A stretch of 64,000 nt of DNA from the NCBI RefSeq assembly GCF_004745425.1, contig NZ_PGGK01000002.1, positions 245,657-309,656 on the forward strand, given 5' to 3'. Below, piece after piece: positions 1 through 7,725 of the stretch (within the stretch, counting starts at the first letter, position 1; the number at the start of each line of letters is the position of its first letter). Under the pieces are notes generated by a model. The model did no database searches and had not been told where the DNA came from. It was given only the letters and a program-made list of their open reading frames with translations. This stretch comes from Methanolobus halotolerans. Its GTDB lineage: Archaea; Halobacteriota; Methanosarcinia; Methanosarcinales; Methanosarcinaceae. The position numbers were made by a program, and so were the translations under genes.

Positions 1-189
1 GCCGTTATTCATTGCATCGGTTATCAGATCATAACCCCTGTGGCCGAAGATAATCTTCCTGCGCATGTATCTGTGGGGACCTGTTATCTCAGGAAGCAAT
101 TGATCAAATGGTAAAATACCGAATTCCTCGAATAGTTTGGAATAGTCGTCAATGTTCAATGCACTCCATGGGTCGATCTTCATATTCAT
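1..189 (-). CDS. trpS: Tryptophanyl-tRNA synthetase, N-terminal fragment (runs off window)
   Basis: The first 189 bases encode on the minus strand the N-terminus of an archaeal class I tryptophanyl-tRNA synthetase, which charges tRNA-Trp. The protein opens with MNMKIDPW and continues through [26 protein letters not shown] and a DLITDA stretch, the pattern at the start of archaeal TrpRS just before the HIGH-type catalytic domain. The gene is cut by the window edge, so catalytic motifs are not visible. ATG codons at 189 and 183 are both possible starts; neither has a strong ribosome binding site. Identity rests on recognition of this N-terminal block. Confidence 0.8.
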   Translation of the reverse strand, partial: MNMKIDPWSALNIDDYSKLFEEFGILPFDQLLPEITGPHRYMRRKIIFGHRGYDLITDAMNNG

Positions 190-330
190 ATAGGGCCTCG
201 TGTATGATCGGATGTTCAGGATAGAACACCTATTTTCGTTTTCTGTCAGTAAAATTGTTAATTAAAACACCTGGGGATATGTAAAGGTTCTTATCCGGTA
301 AATAAGACATATTTCATACCAGTTTTTGAT

Positions 331-1533
331 TCAGCCTTTCAGAAGTTCCCGGGCATAGGGTTTTGATGCACCTTCCGGTATCCTGTCCACAAGCTTCAGG
401 TATTCGGTTTCCTGCATCAGACACGTGCTCCGCTGCCCCCTGAATGTCTTGTCCTTTCGAATCTTACTCCAGATATCCTGCATGGAACTGTCCTGTATGT
501 TACCGTAGCTGAACGGGATGTACGGGCAGGGTTTGACCGAACCGTCCACACATACGTGCAGCCATCTCTGTCCTGCCATGCACCCCAGCATCTCCCCTTC
601 GAAATACGAGTTGGAGAAGATCCTTGGCCCGCCTTTTGTAGAGTTGACACGCTGGTACATATCCAGCACTGTCCCCCGGTCGACTTCGGTTATTATGGCA
701 TCCCCTTTCTTCTTGGGCACGGACTCCCACAGGGAGAACTCATGAACTCCAAGTTCCTTTGCAAATTCGTACATGGCAGGCAGCTCTTTTATGTTCCGGG
801 GAGATACGTGTGTTGCCATGGTAACAAGCAATCCTGCCTCCAGTCCGGTCCTGATTGCACCTGTGGCCATATCGAATGCACCATCCAGACGTCGCACAGC
901 ATCATGCTTTTCAGGATCTGTGGAATATATGCTCACCAGGAGATTATGCAGCCCTGCTTTTTTCAGGCGTTGTGCATTATCAGGAGTCATTTCCGTACCG
1001 GGAGTGTACATGTTTACTATGGCACGTTCCTTATCCACATAGTCGATGAGTTCGTAGATATCCTCACGCAACATGGGATCCCCTTCTGTGAACACGATAA
1101 CCATTGCCCCCATATCAAGGACATCATCTATGGCACGTTTCATAGTTTTGATATCCAGGTCCCCTTCTCCGCCACTTACCACGCAGTGTTCGCAGTTGCA
1201 TTTACAATTACGCGTGATCTCAAAGGAAACTGTTTCGGGAACATACCTTCCCAGGGCGATCTGGGTTTCAGCCATAAGGAGCCTCTTGAAGGCCTTGCTG
1301 GGTATGGGCGGAAGCCATGTCGAGGCAATTACCTGTTCATCCGTAACAAGCGCTGGTTTTTCCTCTTTCAGCCTCTCATTTATTCTGTTCAGAAAAGGAG
1401 TGCATGCCTTACGAAGGCCACCAGTTGCCTTTAACTGGATAAAATCTTCTGTCCGGTCCAGCTTGATGGAAAGTCCCGGTATTGAAAGTAATGTAATGTT
1501 AGCGTGCTGTGAATCAGCGCCATTTTGTCTCAT
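331..1533 (-). CDS. Radical SAM protein with C-terminal SPASM-like cysteine region
   Basis: Encodes about 400 residues with a CX3CX2C radical-SAM cluster motif (C110, C114, C117 from the chosen start), followed by a GDPML stretch typical of the radical SAM barrel. The C-terminal part has further cysteines in CMAGQRW..CVDGSVKPCPY and then YGNIQDSSMQDIW, the pattern of SPASM-type auxiliary-cluster proteins that modify peptides or cofactors. The substrate is unknown. I chose ATG 1533 because AGGGG lies just upstream; an in-frame start at 1575 would overlap the preceding KaiC-like gene more. With ATG 1533 the overlap with that gene is 20 bases, so the two are probably co-transcribed. Confidence 0.85.
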   Translation of the reverse strand: MRQNGADSQHANITLLSIPGLSIKLDRTEDFIQLKATGGLRKACTPFLNRINERLKEEKPALVTDEQVIASTWLPPIPSKAFKRLLMAETQIALGRYVPETVSFEITRNCKCNCEHCVVSGGEGDLDIKTMKRAIDDVLDMGAMVIVFTEGDPMLREDIYELIDYVDKERAIVNMYTPGTEMTPDNAQRLKKAGLHNLLVSIYSTDPEKHDAVRRLDGAFDMATGAIRTGLEAGLLVTMATHVSPRNIKELPAMYEFAKELGVHEFSLWESVPKKKGDAIITEVDRGTVLDMYQRVNSTKGGPRIFSNSYFEGEMLGCMAGQRWLHVCVDGSVKPCPYIPFSYGNIQDSSMQDIWSKIRKDKTFRGQRSTCLMQETEYLKLVDRIPEGASKPYARELLKG

Positions 1534-2317
1534 CTGATTTTCCCCTGGAGTTGAATAGCCCGGTGGAGAAAACATCTGCTTCCTTGCCTATAACGGACTG
1601 GGAAGAGTAAACGAAGATCCCATTATCAGCCATTACATAAGGCCTTAGCACCTCATCATGCCTGGTGCCTCGCATCTTCAGTATCTCAAGGGCCCTGATC
1701 CTTTCTCCGCCAATCCTGAATACCTTAAGACAAATAACTCCTTCGGCAAGATACTCTTCAACACTAAAGTGATCAGGATCTCTGTGCATCTCACTTGTGA
1801 CCAGGGTCGTACAGTCAAAGTTCTCTATGTTCTTGATGAATTCAAGTATTATATACCTGACATTGACAGGATTGGGCGATATCTTGAGAGAGGTAATGGA
1901 GTCTATAAAAAGACGTTTTGCCCCTATCTCCTGTAAACTTGCATATATCTGCCGCAGAACAGTTTCGATTGTGCTGGTATCTGTTTCCTTATCAGATTCC
2001 GGGTCCCTGTTCTTTTTAATGTACCGTCCATAGGCGATGGGATCGACCCGGACTATACGAAGTTTATCTTCCTTTATAAGTCTCTCAAGGTCCCAGCCAT
2101 GCCTCCACATGTTGCGCATTATGCGGGCAGGTGTTTCTTCAAAGGTAATATAAACCCCGGGCTCACTATAGCGCGTAATTCCTTCGTAGAGATATTGTGC
2201 TCCAAAAGTGGACTTTCCTGCCCCGGGTCCACCGATAAGCAGGATCACATCGTTCTCTATGAAGCCCCCTTCTACAAGTTCATCAAATCCGGGAATTCCT
2301 GTGGGTATGCGAGCCAT
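1514..2317 (-). CDS. KaiC-like RecA-superfamily ATPase
   Basis: A 267-residue single-domain KaiC/RadA-like ATPase. It opens with IPTGIPGFDELVEGGF, the usual KaiC-domain entry, and has an intact Walker A GGPGAGKST (residues 29-37) and a Walker B-like strand RLFIDSITSL near residue 137. Such stand-alone archaeal KaiC proteins are thought to act in signal transduction, but partners are unknown. The stop overlaps the start of the downstream radical SAM gene, suggesting translational coupling. A second KaiC-like protein with a degenerate P-loop lies at 5640-6347, so the two could be related in function; that is inference. Confidence 0.88.
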   Translation of the reverse strand: MARIPTGIPGFDELVEGGFIENDVILLIGGPGAGKSTFGAQYLYEGITRYSEPGVYITFEETPARIMRNMWRHGWDLERLIKEDKLRIVRVDPIAYGRYIKKNRDPESDKETDTSTIETVLRQIYASLQEIGAKRLFIDSITSLKISPNPVNVRYIILEFIKNIENFDCTTLVTSEMHRDPDHFSVEEYLAEGVICLKVFRIGGERIRALEILKMRGTRHDEVLRPYVMADNGIFVYSSQSVIGKEADVFSTGLFNSRGKSDETKWR

Positions 2318-2457
2318 TTAAAACCTCGAGCAGCTATTTTCGAGTATAATTATGGATTATAATTATATTATGACTCTGATCTAATATAACTTGTTCCTTT
2401 TAAAACACAGGTCAAAACCATTAAAAAGAAGTAAATAAAGACCAGATCCTTATTGGA

Positions 2458-3066
2458 TCAGATCTTTTCTGCAAAAGCAAGCGTTCCACTGAGACGTTTG
2501 ACCCTGATCTTCACGGCCTGGCCTTTTGAGGTGCCCGGTACGAAAATTGTATATTTGTCCACCTTGGCAATACCGTCGCCTTTGGAGCCAACGGCATCGA
2601 TGTGTACTTCATATTCCTTGCCTTCTTCAATAGCATCCTGTTTGACAGGCGCAGCTGCTCTTCTTTTCTTTACCGGCCTGTGAGCTCCGCAGGCAGCGCA
2701 TTTGAGGATGAGCACCCTGTCCATCTTTGTCAGCTGAGTATCAGGCCTTGAACACTCCGAACACATGACGAACTCTTCAACATATGCTTCTATGTTGGCC
2801 TTGATCTGATCCTTTGAGAAACGTCCCTGGAATATGGCCCTGCTACCATCGATCTTGCTTGCCGTACCCATCTCACGGGTCAGGAACTTCATCAGGTGAT
2901 CAGGATCCCTGTTCAGTACATCAGCTATATTGCTGAAGTTATCCAGGATCGTAGTCTTACCTTCAACCATTGTCTTTGGCTCAGGGATCACGAAACGGGC
3001 ATCCGTAGTCTCCTTGTCAGGTAAGTTTGCTATTGCACGGTCCAAAAGCGCTTCGTAATCTTTCAT
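2458..3066 (-). CDS. Translation initiation factor aIF2 beta subunit with C-terminal TRAM domain
   Basis: A 202-residue subunit of the aIF2 complex that delivers initiator Met-tRNA to the small ribosomal subunit. The N-terminal half holds the aIF2-beta core ([15 protein letters not shown] helix region and FEGRF-like segment [10 protein letters not shown]). A C4 zinc ribbon follows with cysteines at 102, 105, 123 and 126. Residues from about 142 to the end ([20 protein letters not shown] ... [14 protein letters not shown]) form a TRAM domain, an RNA-binding fold; this extension is known in Methanosarcina-type aIF2-beta. The gene lies 31 bases after L10e on the same strand and probably shares its transcript. 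Confidence 0.93.
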   Translation of the reverse strand: MKDYEALLDRAIANLPDKETTDARFVIPEPKTMVEGKTTILDNFSNIADVLNRDPDHLMKFLTREMGTASKIDGSRAIFQGRFSKDQIKANIEAYVEEFVMCSECSRPDTQLTKMDRVLILKCAACGAHRPVKKRRAAAPVKQDAIEEGKEYEVHIDAVGSKGDGIAKVDKYTIFVPGTSKGQAVKIRVKRLSGTLAFAEKI

Positions 3067-3097
3067 TTGATTCCTCCCGGGTCAGCTTCAATCAGTT

Positions 3098-3616
3098 TCA
3101 CTGTACAAGTTCCAGTCCCTGGTCTACAGATATCCTCACAGGTGTTGGCAGTTTCTGGCCTGCCTTTCTGAGAGCATCCTTTGCGATTGCAAAATGTTCT
3201 TTGTTGACAGAGATTGTGAAGATCTTCTGACCGGCTGAAACTCTTGCAGCTGTTCCGACATTCTTCCCGTAAGATCCGCGCATACCGCTGGATACACGAT
3301 CAGCACCTGCTCCTGTTGCCTGTTTGTTCTCTCTCAATACTTCGTGAGGGTACACCCTGAGCTTCATGTGGTAGCCTGCACGGCCTGCAGCAGCCATGAT
3401 GGACCTGTTGGCAGTGATACGTGCTGCTTCAAGTGCAATGTGCCGAATCTGGCATCTTTCCACAGATATCAGTGATAACTTCACAGGGAATTCAGATGTC
3501 TTGTTACCCATGTCGTAGTGAATGATGTGGCTTCCGGGCACACCACCCATATATTTCTTTCTTGTGAATGAACGCTGTCTTACGTTCCTGTACATACTCG
3601 CTGGTTTTCTTACCAT
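3098..3616 (-). CDS. rpl10e: 50S ribosomal protein L10e (uL16 family)
   Basis: A 172-residue large-subunit ribosomal protein of the L10e/uL16 family, which lies near the central protuberance and contacts tRNA. It starts [10 protein letters not shown] and contains [17 protein letters not shown] and the loop [20 protein letters not shown], which is diagnostic of archaeal L10e. Length is normal for the family. A strong AAGGAGA site precedes the ATG. It leads the L10e-aIF2beta pair. The upstream 163 bases carry two inverted repeats that may lie in the mRNA leader. Confidence 0.96.
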   Translation of the reverse strand: MVRKPASMYRNVRQRSFTRKKYMGGVPGSHIIHYDMGNKTSEFPVKLSLISVERCQIRHIALEAARITANRSIMAAAGRAGYHMKLRVYPHEVLRENKQATGAGADRVSSGMRGSYGKNVGTAARVSAGQKIFTISVNKEHFAIAKDALRKAGQKLPTPVRISVDQGLELVQ

Positions 3617-3685
3617 GAATTTAAGTCTCCTTGAATAATTATTAGGATAATGTACATCAAATAGTACCGCTTTGTCTCGGTTCCT

Positions 3686-3730
3686 AATTGATATGTCCGT
3701 ATATCAATTTGTTGATGTGTTCAAACATCA
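3686..3730 (-). promoter_or_regulatory. Two inverted repeats upstream of L10e
   Basis: A perfect 9-base inverted repeat AATTGATAT / ATATCAATT with a 6-base spacer lies at 3686-3709, followed by TGATGT / ACATCA with a 6-base spacer at 3713-3730. Both lie 70-115 bases upstream of the L10e start, where they could form hairpins in the leader of the ribosomal mRNA or act as operators. No regulator is identified. Confidence 0.4.
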
Positions 3731-3778
3731 GGTTGATACAATTTCATCTGGATGGTTCATTCCCTATTACCTAGAACT

Positions 3779-4861
3779 TTATAAGTCTTGTTGCTCATCC
3801 CGCCTCAAGCAAGGGGTAAGCAGACCGTAACAACCAGAAAGCATCATGTTTCCAAAAGGTGCGGCAAAATGCAGCCTGCCCCACAATTTCCGGTCCTTTG
3901 ATCCTTCATCCATATTCATCAGTAGATTGCGCCTCGGACCGGTTATCATTACAGACCTTATCGTATCAAAGCCAATACTCTCTTTGATATAACAGCCATG
4001 CCCCCCATGGTCAAATACTTCTTCAAATGTGAGAGTGCCTTCGGCAAATCGTAACAATTGCTCCTGAAGCCCTTCACCATCCAGTGCAGAAGTATGGTGT
4101 TCGTACAGGGCTATTATCCGGTGATCCCTCACAATGGCTGCGAGAGTATGCCCGTTTCCGATATTGACAACCAGGGATGGTTGTTCAGCAGCCGGATCGA
4201 GCAATGCACCAAATATCGCAGCAGGACCGGTATCCATAAAAACTGCTTCTGTTTGACTCAAGATTTCAGCAGAGGACAGCATACGCGTCAGGTCAGCCGG
4301 GATATTTTCGTGGTTGTAGGCAAATTTGTCGAAATCCCCTCCCATGTCAATAAGTCTCTCGAATATCCTGAACCTGTATACCCGGTTACTTTCATAAGGA
4401 GAATTTCCATGGTCCTGAACAGCAATTGCGAACCGCCCAGGCAACTCAACACCAAAATTGTGAAGTGCGGACCCAATGGACTCGATATTTATATCCTGCA
4501 TCAGTATCTCCTCATAGTCACCGACAGGCATACCCTGCCACGCATCATCAACGATCTTTATTCCCATCTGCCGGACCTTATCAAGATCATCTTTAATCGT
4601 CAATGCAGCCTTTCCGGTTGCATATACCTCTAATCCCTGCCTGATATGTTCCCTGACAGCCCTGACAGCAGGGCCGCCTCCCATTACACTTCCCCGGAGA
4701 AATATTGTTTTTTCAGAGTATGTGGCGTCTCGTATCTTTCTGGCAATTATGACAGTGGGAGAAGGCATCACCATCACCAGGCTATTCTCAACTTCCTTAT
4801 CACTATCGTACAGGAGTATGTCCTGGGTGCCCGTACCTATATCGATTGCCAGTATCCTCAT
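3779..4861 (-). CDS. DUF1786 family protein (actin/ASKHA-like fold suspected)
   Basis: A 360-residue archaeal protein of the DUF1786 type. It begins MRILAIDIGTGTQDILLYD, which resembles the phosphate-1 loop of ASKHA (actin/hexokinase/Hsp70) ATPases, and has a second glycine-rich segment VVNIGNGHTLA near residue 230 and a GPRRNLL block near the end. Members have sometimes been labelled putative pyruvate formate-lyase activating enzyme, but this sequence has no radical-SAM cysteine motif, so I do not support that name. Its function is unknown. It is divergent from moaB, with 45 bases between their starts. Confidence 0.85.
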   Translation of the reverse strand: MRILAIDIGTGTQDILLYDSDKEVENSLVMVMPSPTVIIARKIRDATYSEKTIFLRGSVMGGGPAVRAVREHIRQGLEVYATGKAALTIKDDLDKVRQMGIKIVDDAWQGMPVGDYEEILMQDINIESIGSALHNFGVELPGRFAIAVQDHGNSPYESNRVYRFRIFERLIDMGGDFDKFAYNHENIPADLTRMLSSAEILSQTEAVFMDTGPAAIFGALLDPAAEQPSLVVNIGNGHTLAAIVRDHRIIALYEHHTSALDGEGLQEQLLRFAEGTLTFEEVFDHGGHGCYIKESIGFDTIRSVMITGPRRNLLMNMDEGSKDRKLWGRLHFAAPFGNMMLSGCYGLLTPCLRRDEQQDL

Positions 4862-4906
4862 ATCAAATCGTGTATTTCATATATCTATTCACGTATAAGA
4901 CTTCGT

Positions 4907-5446
4907 ATGAATGACCTTACAGTAAATCAACACAAGCAAGGAAGTAAAGGCCCTTGTAATTTCTACATAATTACAATCTCAACTTCAAGATCTGCAAAAT
5001 ATGGAGATACCTCCTCTCCACTGGATGCAGAAGATCGTTCCGGACAGCTTATGGAAGAAATGATCCTGACAGCAGGCCATAAATTATCAGGCTATTCACT
5101 TATCAGTGACAATAAAGGAGCCATCCTTGATACGGTCACCAATGCCTTAAGATCAGGTGCCGATATTGTAGTGACCAGTGGTGGTACCGGGCTCACATCA
5201 AAAGATGTAACAATTGAATCAGTAGTACCGATGTTCGAGAAGAACATACAGGGCTTCGGAGAACTGTTCAGATATAAGAGTATGGCACAAATCGGTGTTT
5301 CCGTAATACTAACCCGTGCTTGTGCAGGGGTTGTAGCAGGCAAGGCGGTTTTCTGTTTGCCAGGTTCCCCGGCAGCAGTCGAGCTTGCACTGAAAGAGAT
5401 CATTATCCCCGAAGCAGGCCATATTGTCAGACATGTGAGGGAATAA
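4907..5446 (+). CDS. moaB: Molybdopterin adenylyltransferase-like MoaB/MogA family protein
   Basis: A 179-residue MoaB/MogA-fold protein. In this family the fold binds molybdopterin and adenylylates it before metal insertion by MoeA. Visible motifs are ITISTSRSAKYGDTSSPLD, then DIVVTSGGTGLTSKDVTIE (the conserved SGGTG loop) and FCLPGSPAAVELAL near the C-terminus. I chose ATG 4907 because the conserved domain begins only about 18 residues later; an open frame back to 4646 would run through the neighbouring DUF1786 gene on the other strand. moeA and moaD lie 3-4 kb away, so molybdopterin genes are loosely clustered here. Confidence 0.9.
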   Translation: MNDLTVNQHKQGSKGPCNFYIITISTSRSAKYGDTSSPLDAEDRSGQLMEEMILTAGHKLSGYSLISDNKGAILDTVTNALRSGADIVVTSGGTGLTSKDVTIESVVPMFEKNIQGFGELFRYKSMAQIGVSVILTRACAGVVAGKAVFCLPGSPAAVELALKEIIIPEAGHIVRHVRE

Positions 5447-5590
5447 ACAAAAAACTTTAATATTGTTTGCAATATGTTACTGTAAATATTCAGAAAGCTT
5501 ATCTGACATCTTATATAAAGGCGACAATTATATATCGCACATCTCGATAAAAGGTATGCATTGCACTTTCGTTAAGAGATTATAAGTATC

Positions 5591-5614
5591 TTCATATATA
5601 ATTTCATATATAAT
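5591..5614 (+). repeat. Tandem 12-bp AT-rich repeat in a promoter region
   Basis: TTCATATATAAT occurs twice back to back, ending 25 bases before the start codon of the KaiC-like gene at 5640. Each copy contains a TATA-like element, so this may be a doubled core promoter; at this distance the transcript would be nearly leaderless. An upstream TATA-like TTATATAAAG at about 5512 is the alternative promoter. Confidence 0.45.
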
Positions 5615-5639
5615 CTATAATCAGGAACACGGAGAAAAC

Positions 5640-6347
5640 ATGTCCGTTTATTCATTAGGGATCAAAGAGCTGGATGACCTGTTAGGCGGCATTCGGGAAG
5701 GCACCAATCTTATGATGATAGGTCCGCCTATGAGCCGAAAAGATGAGCTGCTTGATGCAATCATTTTTCAGAATCTCAGCAGGGATAATGCAGCAATACT
5801 TGTTTCCACCAGGGAGCCAGGGGAAAGGGTTCTCACATGGTTCGAAGAACAGGGAACGGACATCTCAACTGTGAACATAGGTATAGTGGATTGTGTCACA
5901 AAGACCCTTGGAATGGGTGCCTCGGACACAGCCAATATCAAAAGAGCTTCAAGCCCCGTAGACCTTACGGGTATCGGAGTTAAGATCAGCCAGTTCCTTG
6001 AGGAATTCCTGGTAAAAAAGAACATTGGCAAGATCAGACTTTGCATCAATTCACTTTCAACCATTCTGATGTACTCGAACCTGCAGACAGTTTTCAGGTT
6101 CCTGCATGTCTTTACGGGCCGCGTGAAAGCTGCCGGAGGTTTTGGTCTTTACGTAGTTGAGGATGAGATGCATGACCCTCAGACCATAGCCACCTTAAAG
6201 CAATTGTTTGACGGGATGATAGAGATAAAAGCGATCGGTGATTCCTATATTATGAGAGTGGTCGGCCTGACTTCAAAACCCACACCCTGGTTTGAATATA
6301 GCATCGAAGGCACGGAAGTCAAACTGAGCGGATCCAGGAAAGCCTGA
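5640..6347 (+). CDS. KaiC/RAD55-like protein with degenerate P-loop
   Basis: A 235-residue RecA-fold protein. The entry motif LGIKELDDLLGGIREGTNLM is typical of KaiC-like domains, but the Walker A position reads IGPPMSRKDEL instead of GxxGxGKST, so the glycine before lysine and the Ser/Thr after it are missing. It may not hydrolyse ATP. Related archaeal proteins are annotated as RAD55-family or signal-transduction proteins. GGAG lies six bases before the ATG. It is probably monocistronic. A partner role with an active KaiC-like ATPase (as at 1514-2317) is only inference. Confidence 0.8.
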   Translation: MSVYSLGIKELDDLLGGIREGTNLMMIGPPMSRKDELLDAIIFQNLSRDNAAILVSTREPGERVLTWFEEQGTDISTVNIGIVDCVTKTLGMGASDTANIKRASSPVDLTGIGVKISQFLEEFLVKKNIGKIRLCINSLSTILMYSNLQTVFRFLHVFTGRVKAAGGFGLYVVEDEMHDPQTIATLKQLFDGMIEIKAIGDSYIMRVVGLTSKPTPWFEYSIEGTEVKLSGSRKA

Positions 6348-6476
6348 CCGATTACAGGTGCGTACCTACATTTATATCCCAGTAAAGGGCTGTATTCTAT
6401 TTTTGCAAGACTACCTCTTGCGACCATATCAAATATCATATATTATTCAGACCAATAAACCAATCAGGTGTAATTC

Positions 6477-6737
6477 ATGGAAAAAGACAAATTGTATAAG
6501 TTAAAAGCAGAAGCCTCCGGCCTGAAACCGATTCTCAATATCGGAAAGAACGGGATTACGGAATCAGTAATAGAAGAAGTAAAAAAACAGGTTAAGGCAA
6601 ACCGTCTTGTGAAGATTAAAATGTTGAAGACCATGCCCGAAGGAGAGAGTATACAGGACGCAGCTCAAAAGCTTGCAGAATCCACCAACACAACCCTTGT
6701 CGAAATACGTGGCAGCACAGTAGTCCTCTACAGGTGA
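6477..6737 (+). CDS. yhbY: YhbY-like CRM-domain RNA-binding protein
   Basis: An 86-residue single CRM-domain protein. The GxxG RNA-contact loop is visible as NIGKNGIT around residues 21-28, followed by a helix and the VKIKML strand and the C-terminal LVEIRGSTVVLYR. Bacterial YhbY associates with pre-50S particles; archaeal single-CRM proteins are believed to act in ribosome or RNA metabolism. Length matches the family. It converges on the crcB genes. Confidence 0.9.
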   Translation: MEKDKLYKLKAEASGLKPILNIGKNGITESVIEEVKKQVKANRLVKIKMLKTMPEGESIQDAAQKLAESTNTTLVEIRGSTVVLYR

Positions 6738-6825
6738 TCGTGCAATATTAAACCAACTAAGTCATTGACCGGTACACTCCCAGAAACCTCCCGAAACAAT
6801 CAGAAACCCGTGTAAAGAGGAAAAT

Positions 6826-6872
6826 GGGCCCGTAAGCCCGGCTGTAAGTACAGCCCTGAACAGAGATGTTCA
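6826..6872. other. Three adjacent hairpins in a convergent intergenic region
   Basis: Three perfect inverted repeats follow one another with almost no gap: GGGC/GCCC (6-base loop, 6826-6839), GGCTGTA/TACAGCC (2-base loop, 6840-6855) and TGAACA/TGTTCA (4-base loop, 6857-6872). They lie between the ends of the yhbY-like gene and the crcB region. On the minus strand the last stem is followed by a short T run, so a terminator for the crcB transcript fits; a small structured RNA is the alternative. Confidence 0.45.
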
Positions 6873-6886
6873 TGCTGACTGAAAAC

Positions 6887-7290
6887 TTACCCGAATAATA
6901 AAGAAGCTGCGCCAGCTCCAAGCAAGCACAAAGTTACGTTAAGCAGTACATTGAGTAAAGAGTAGACCCCATCGCCATCTTCCAGCAAACCGAAAGTCTC
7001 GTAGGCGAATGTCGAGAATGTGGTGAAAGAACCAAGCATGCCTATACTTATAAAATATTCAAGGGAACCTGAAACAGATAAAAAGGTGAATGAGGCAAAT
7101 GCAAAGCTTCCAATCACATTCACTACAAGTGTCCCGGCAGGTATCTTTCCGATACGAGGGATGGTACCTGATACAATAAACCTGGATGCTGCACCGATGA
7201 GACCACCCGCACGATCTGGGAGCCCAGCCCGGTGATTCCACCCATAACAGGAAAGAACAGAATTGTCGCACCCATGATACCAGGTGCCAT
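6887..7290 (-). pseudogene. crcB: Second CrcB (Fluc) domain, frameshifted
   Basis: Two reading frames together make a second CrcB-type fluoride channel unit of four membrane segments. The main part contains AGGLIGAASRF, GTLVVNVIGSF, GMLGSFTTFSTFAYE and a C-terminal LLNVTLCLLGAGAAS helix, all CrcB hallmarks. Its frame has no ATG, GTG or TTG upstream after the last stop. The N-terminal part instead lies in the frame of the first crcB, and the two meet at about 7204-7215 in GTGCGGGTGG. One extra base there would restore IVxGGLIGAASRF. So this is a one-base lesion, either real decay or a sequence error. Confidence 0.7.
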
Positions 7291-7716
7291 ATAGCTGCTA
7301 TAATGGCGGGTGAGCGTTAAAAATACAGAAGCCATATAAGATGCACTTTCCTTTAGATACGCAAGGTATATAACAGCCGCTCTACCCACAAAGACTCCTG
7401 CCAATGTCAGCATTGTATTTCCGAGTATATTTAATAAGGCCACATTTGCAGGCATCTGGAAAGTCTGTACAGAAAAAGCGGAAAATGTCGTAAAGGATCC
7501 CAGAAAACCGATACCAAAGAACATTTTCATTCTAGGGAGGACATATCCCGGATACCTCGAATTGTACATTAAAAAACCAAGCAAGATGCTTCCCAGTACA
7601 TTAACTATCAGCGTACCGACGGAAGGCTGAAAGTAGCCTGCCAGTACAAAGCGGGATGCTGCTCCCATAAACCCTCCTGCTCCGACAGTAAGGAGCGCAA
7701 GGGACCTTTCATTCAA
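7123..7716 (-). CDS. crcB: Fluoride ion channel CrcB/Fluc, reads on into the second copy
   Basis: Residues 1-125 form a complete CrcB fluoride exporter subunit: VGAGGFMGAASRF, GTLIVNVLGS and GFLGSFTTFSAFSVQ are diagnostic, with four hydrophobic segments. It starts at TTG 7716 with GAGG seven bases upstream; no ATG is available. There is no stop after the first unit: the frame continues through a hydrophobic linker (around 7290-7220) and ends at 7123 after losing the frame of the second unit. Without that lesion the product would be one fused two-domain channel. It lies nine bases after moeA on the same strand. Confidence 0.85.
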   Translation of the reverse strand: MNERSLALLTVGAGGFMGAASRFVLAGYFQPSVGTLIVNVLGSILLGFLMYNSRYPGYVLPRMKMFFGIGFLGSFTTFSAFSVQTFQMPANVALLNILGNTMLTLAGVFVGRAAVIYLAYLKESASYMASVFLTLTRHYSSYMAPGIMGATILFFPVMGGITGLGSQIVRVVSSVQHPGLLYQVPSLVSERYLPGHL

Positions 7717-7725
7717 ACCGTTGCC

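Noticed and set aside
556..1434. Long open frame (292 codons) on the plus strand opposite the radical SAM gene
   Set aside because: It is the antisense of a clearly conserved gene, has no recognisable motif and no ribosome site.
3779..4861. Pyruvate formate-lyase activating enzyme name for the DUF1786 protein
   Set aside because: No CX3CX2C radical SAM motif; the sequence looks like an ASKHA-type protein instead.
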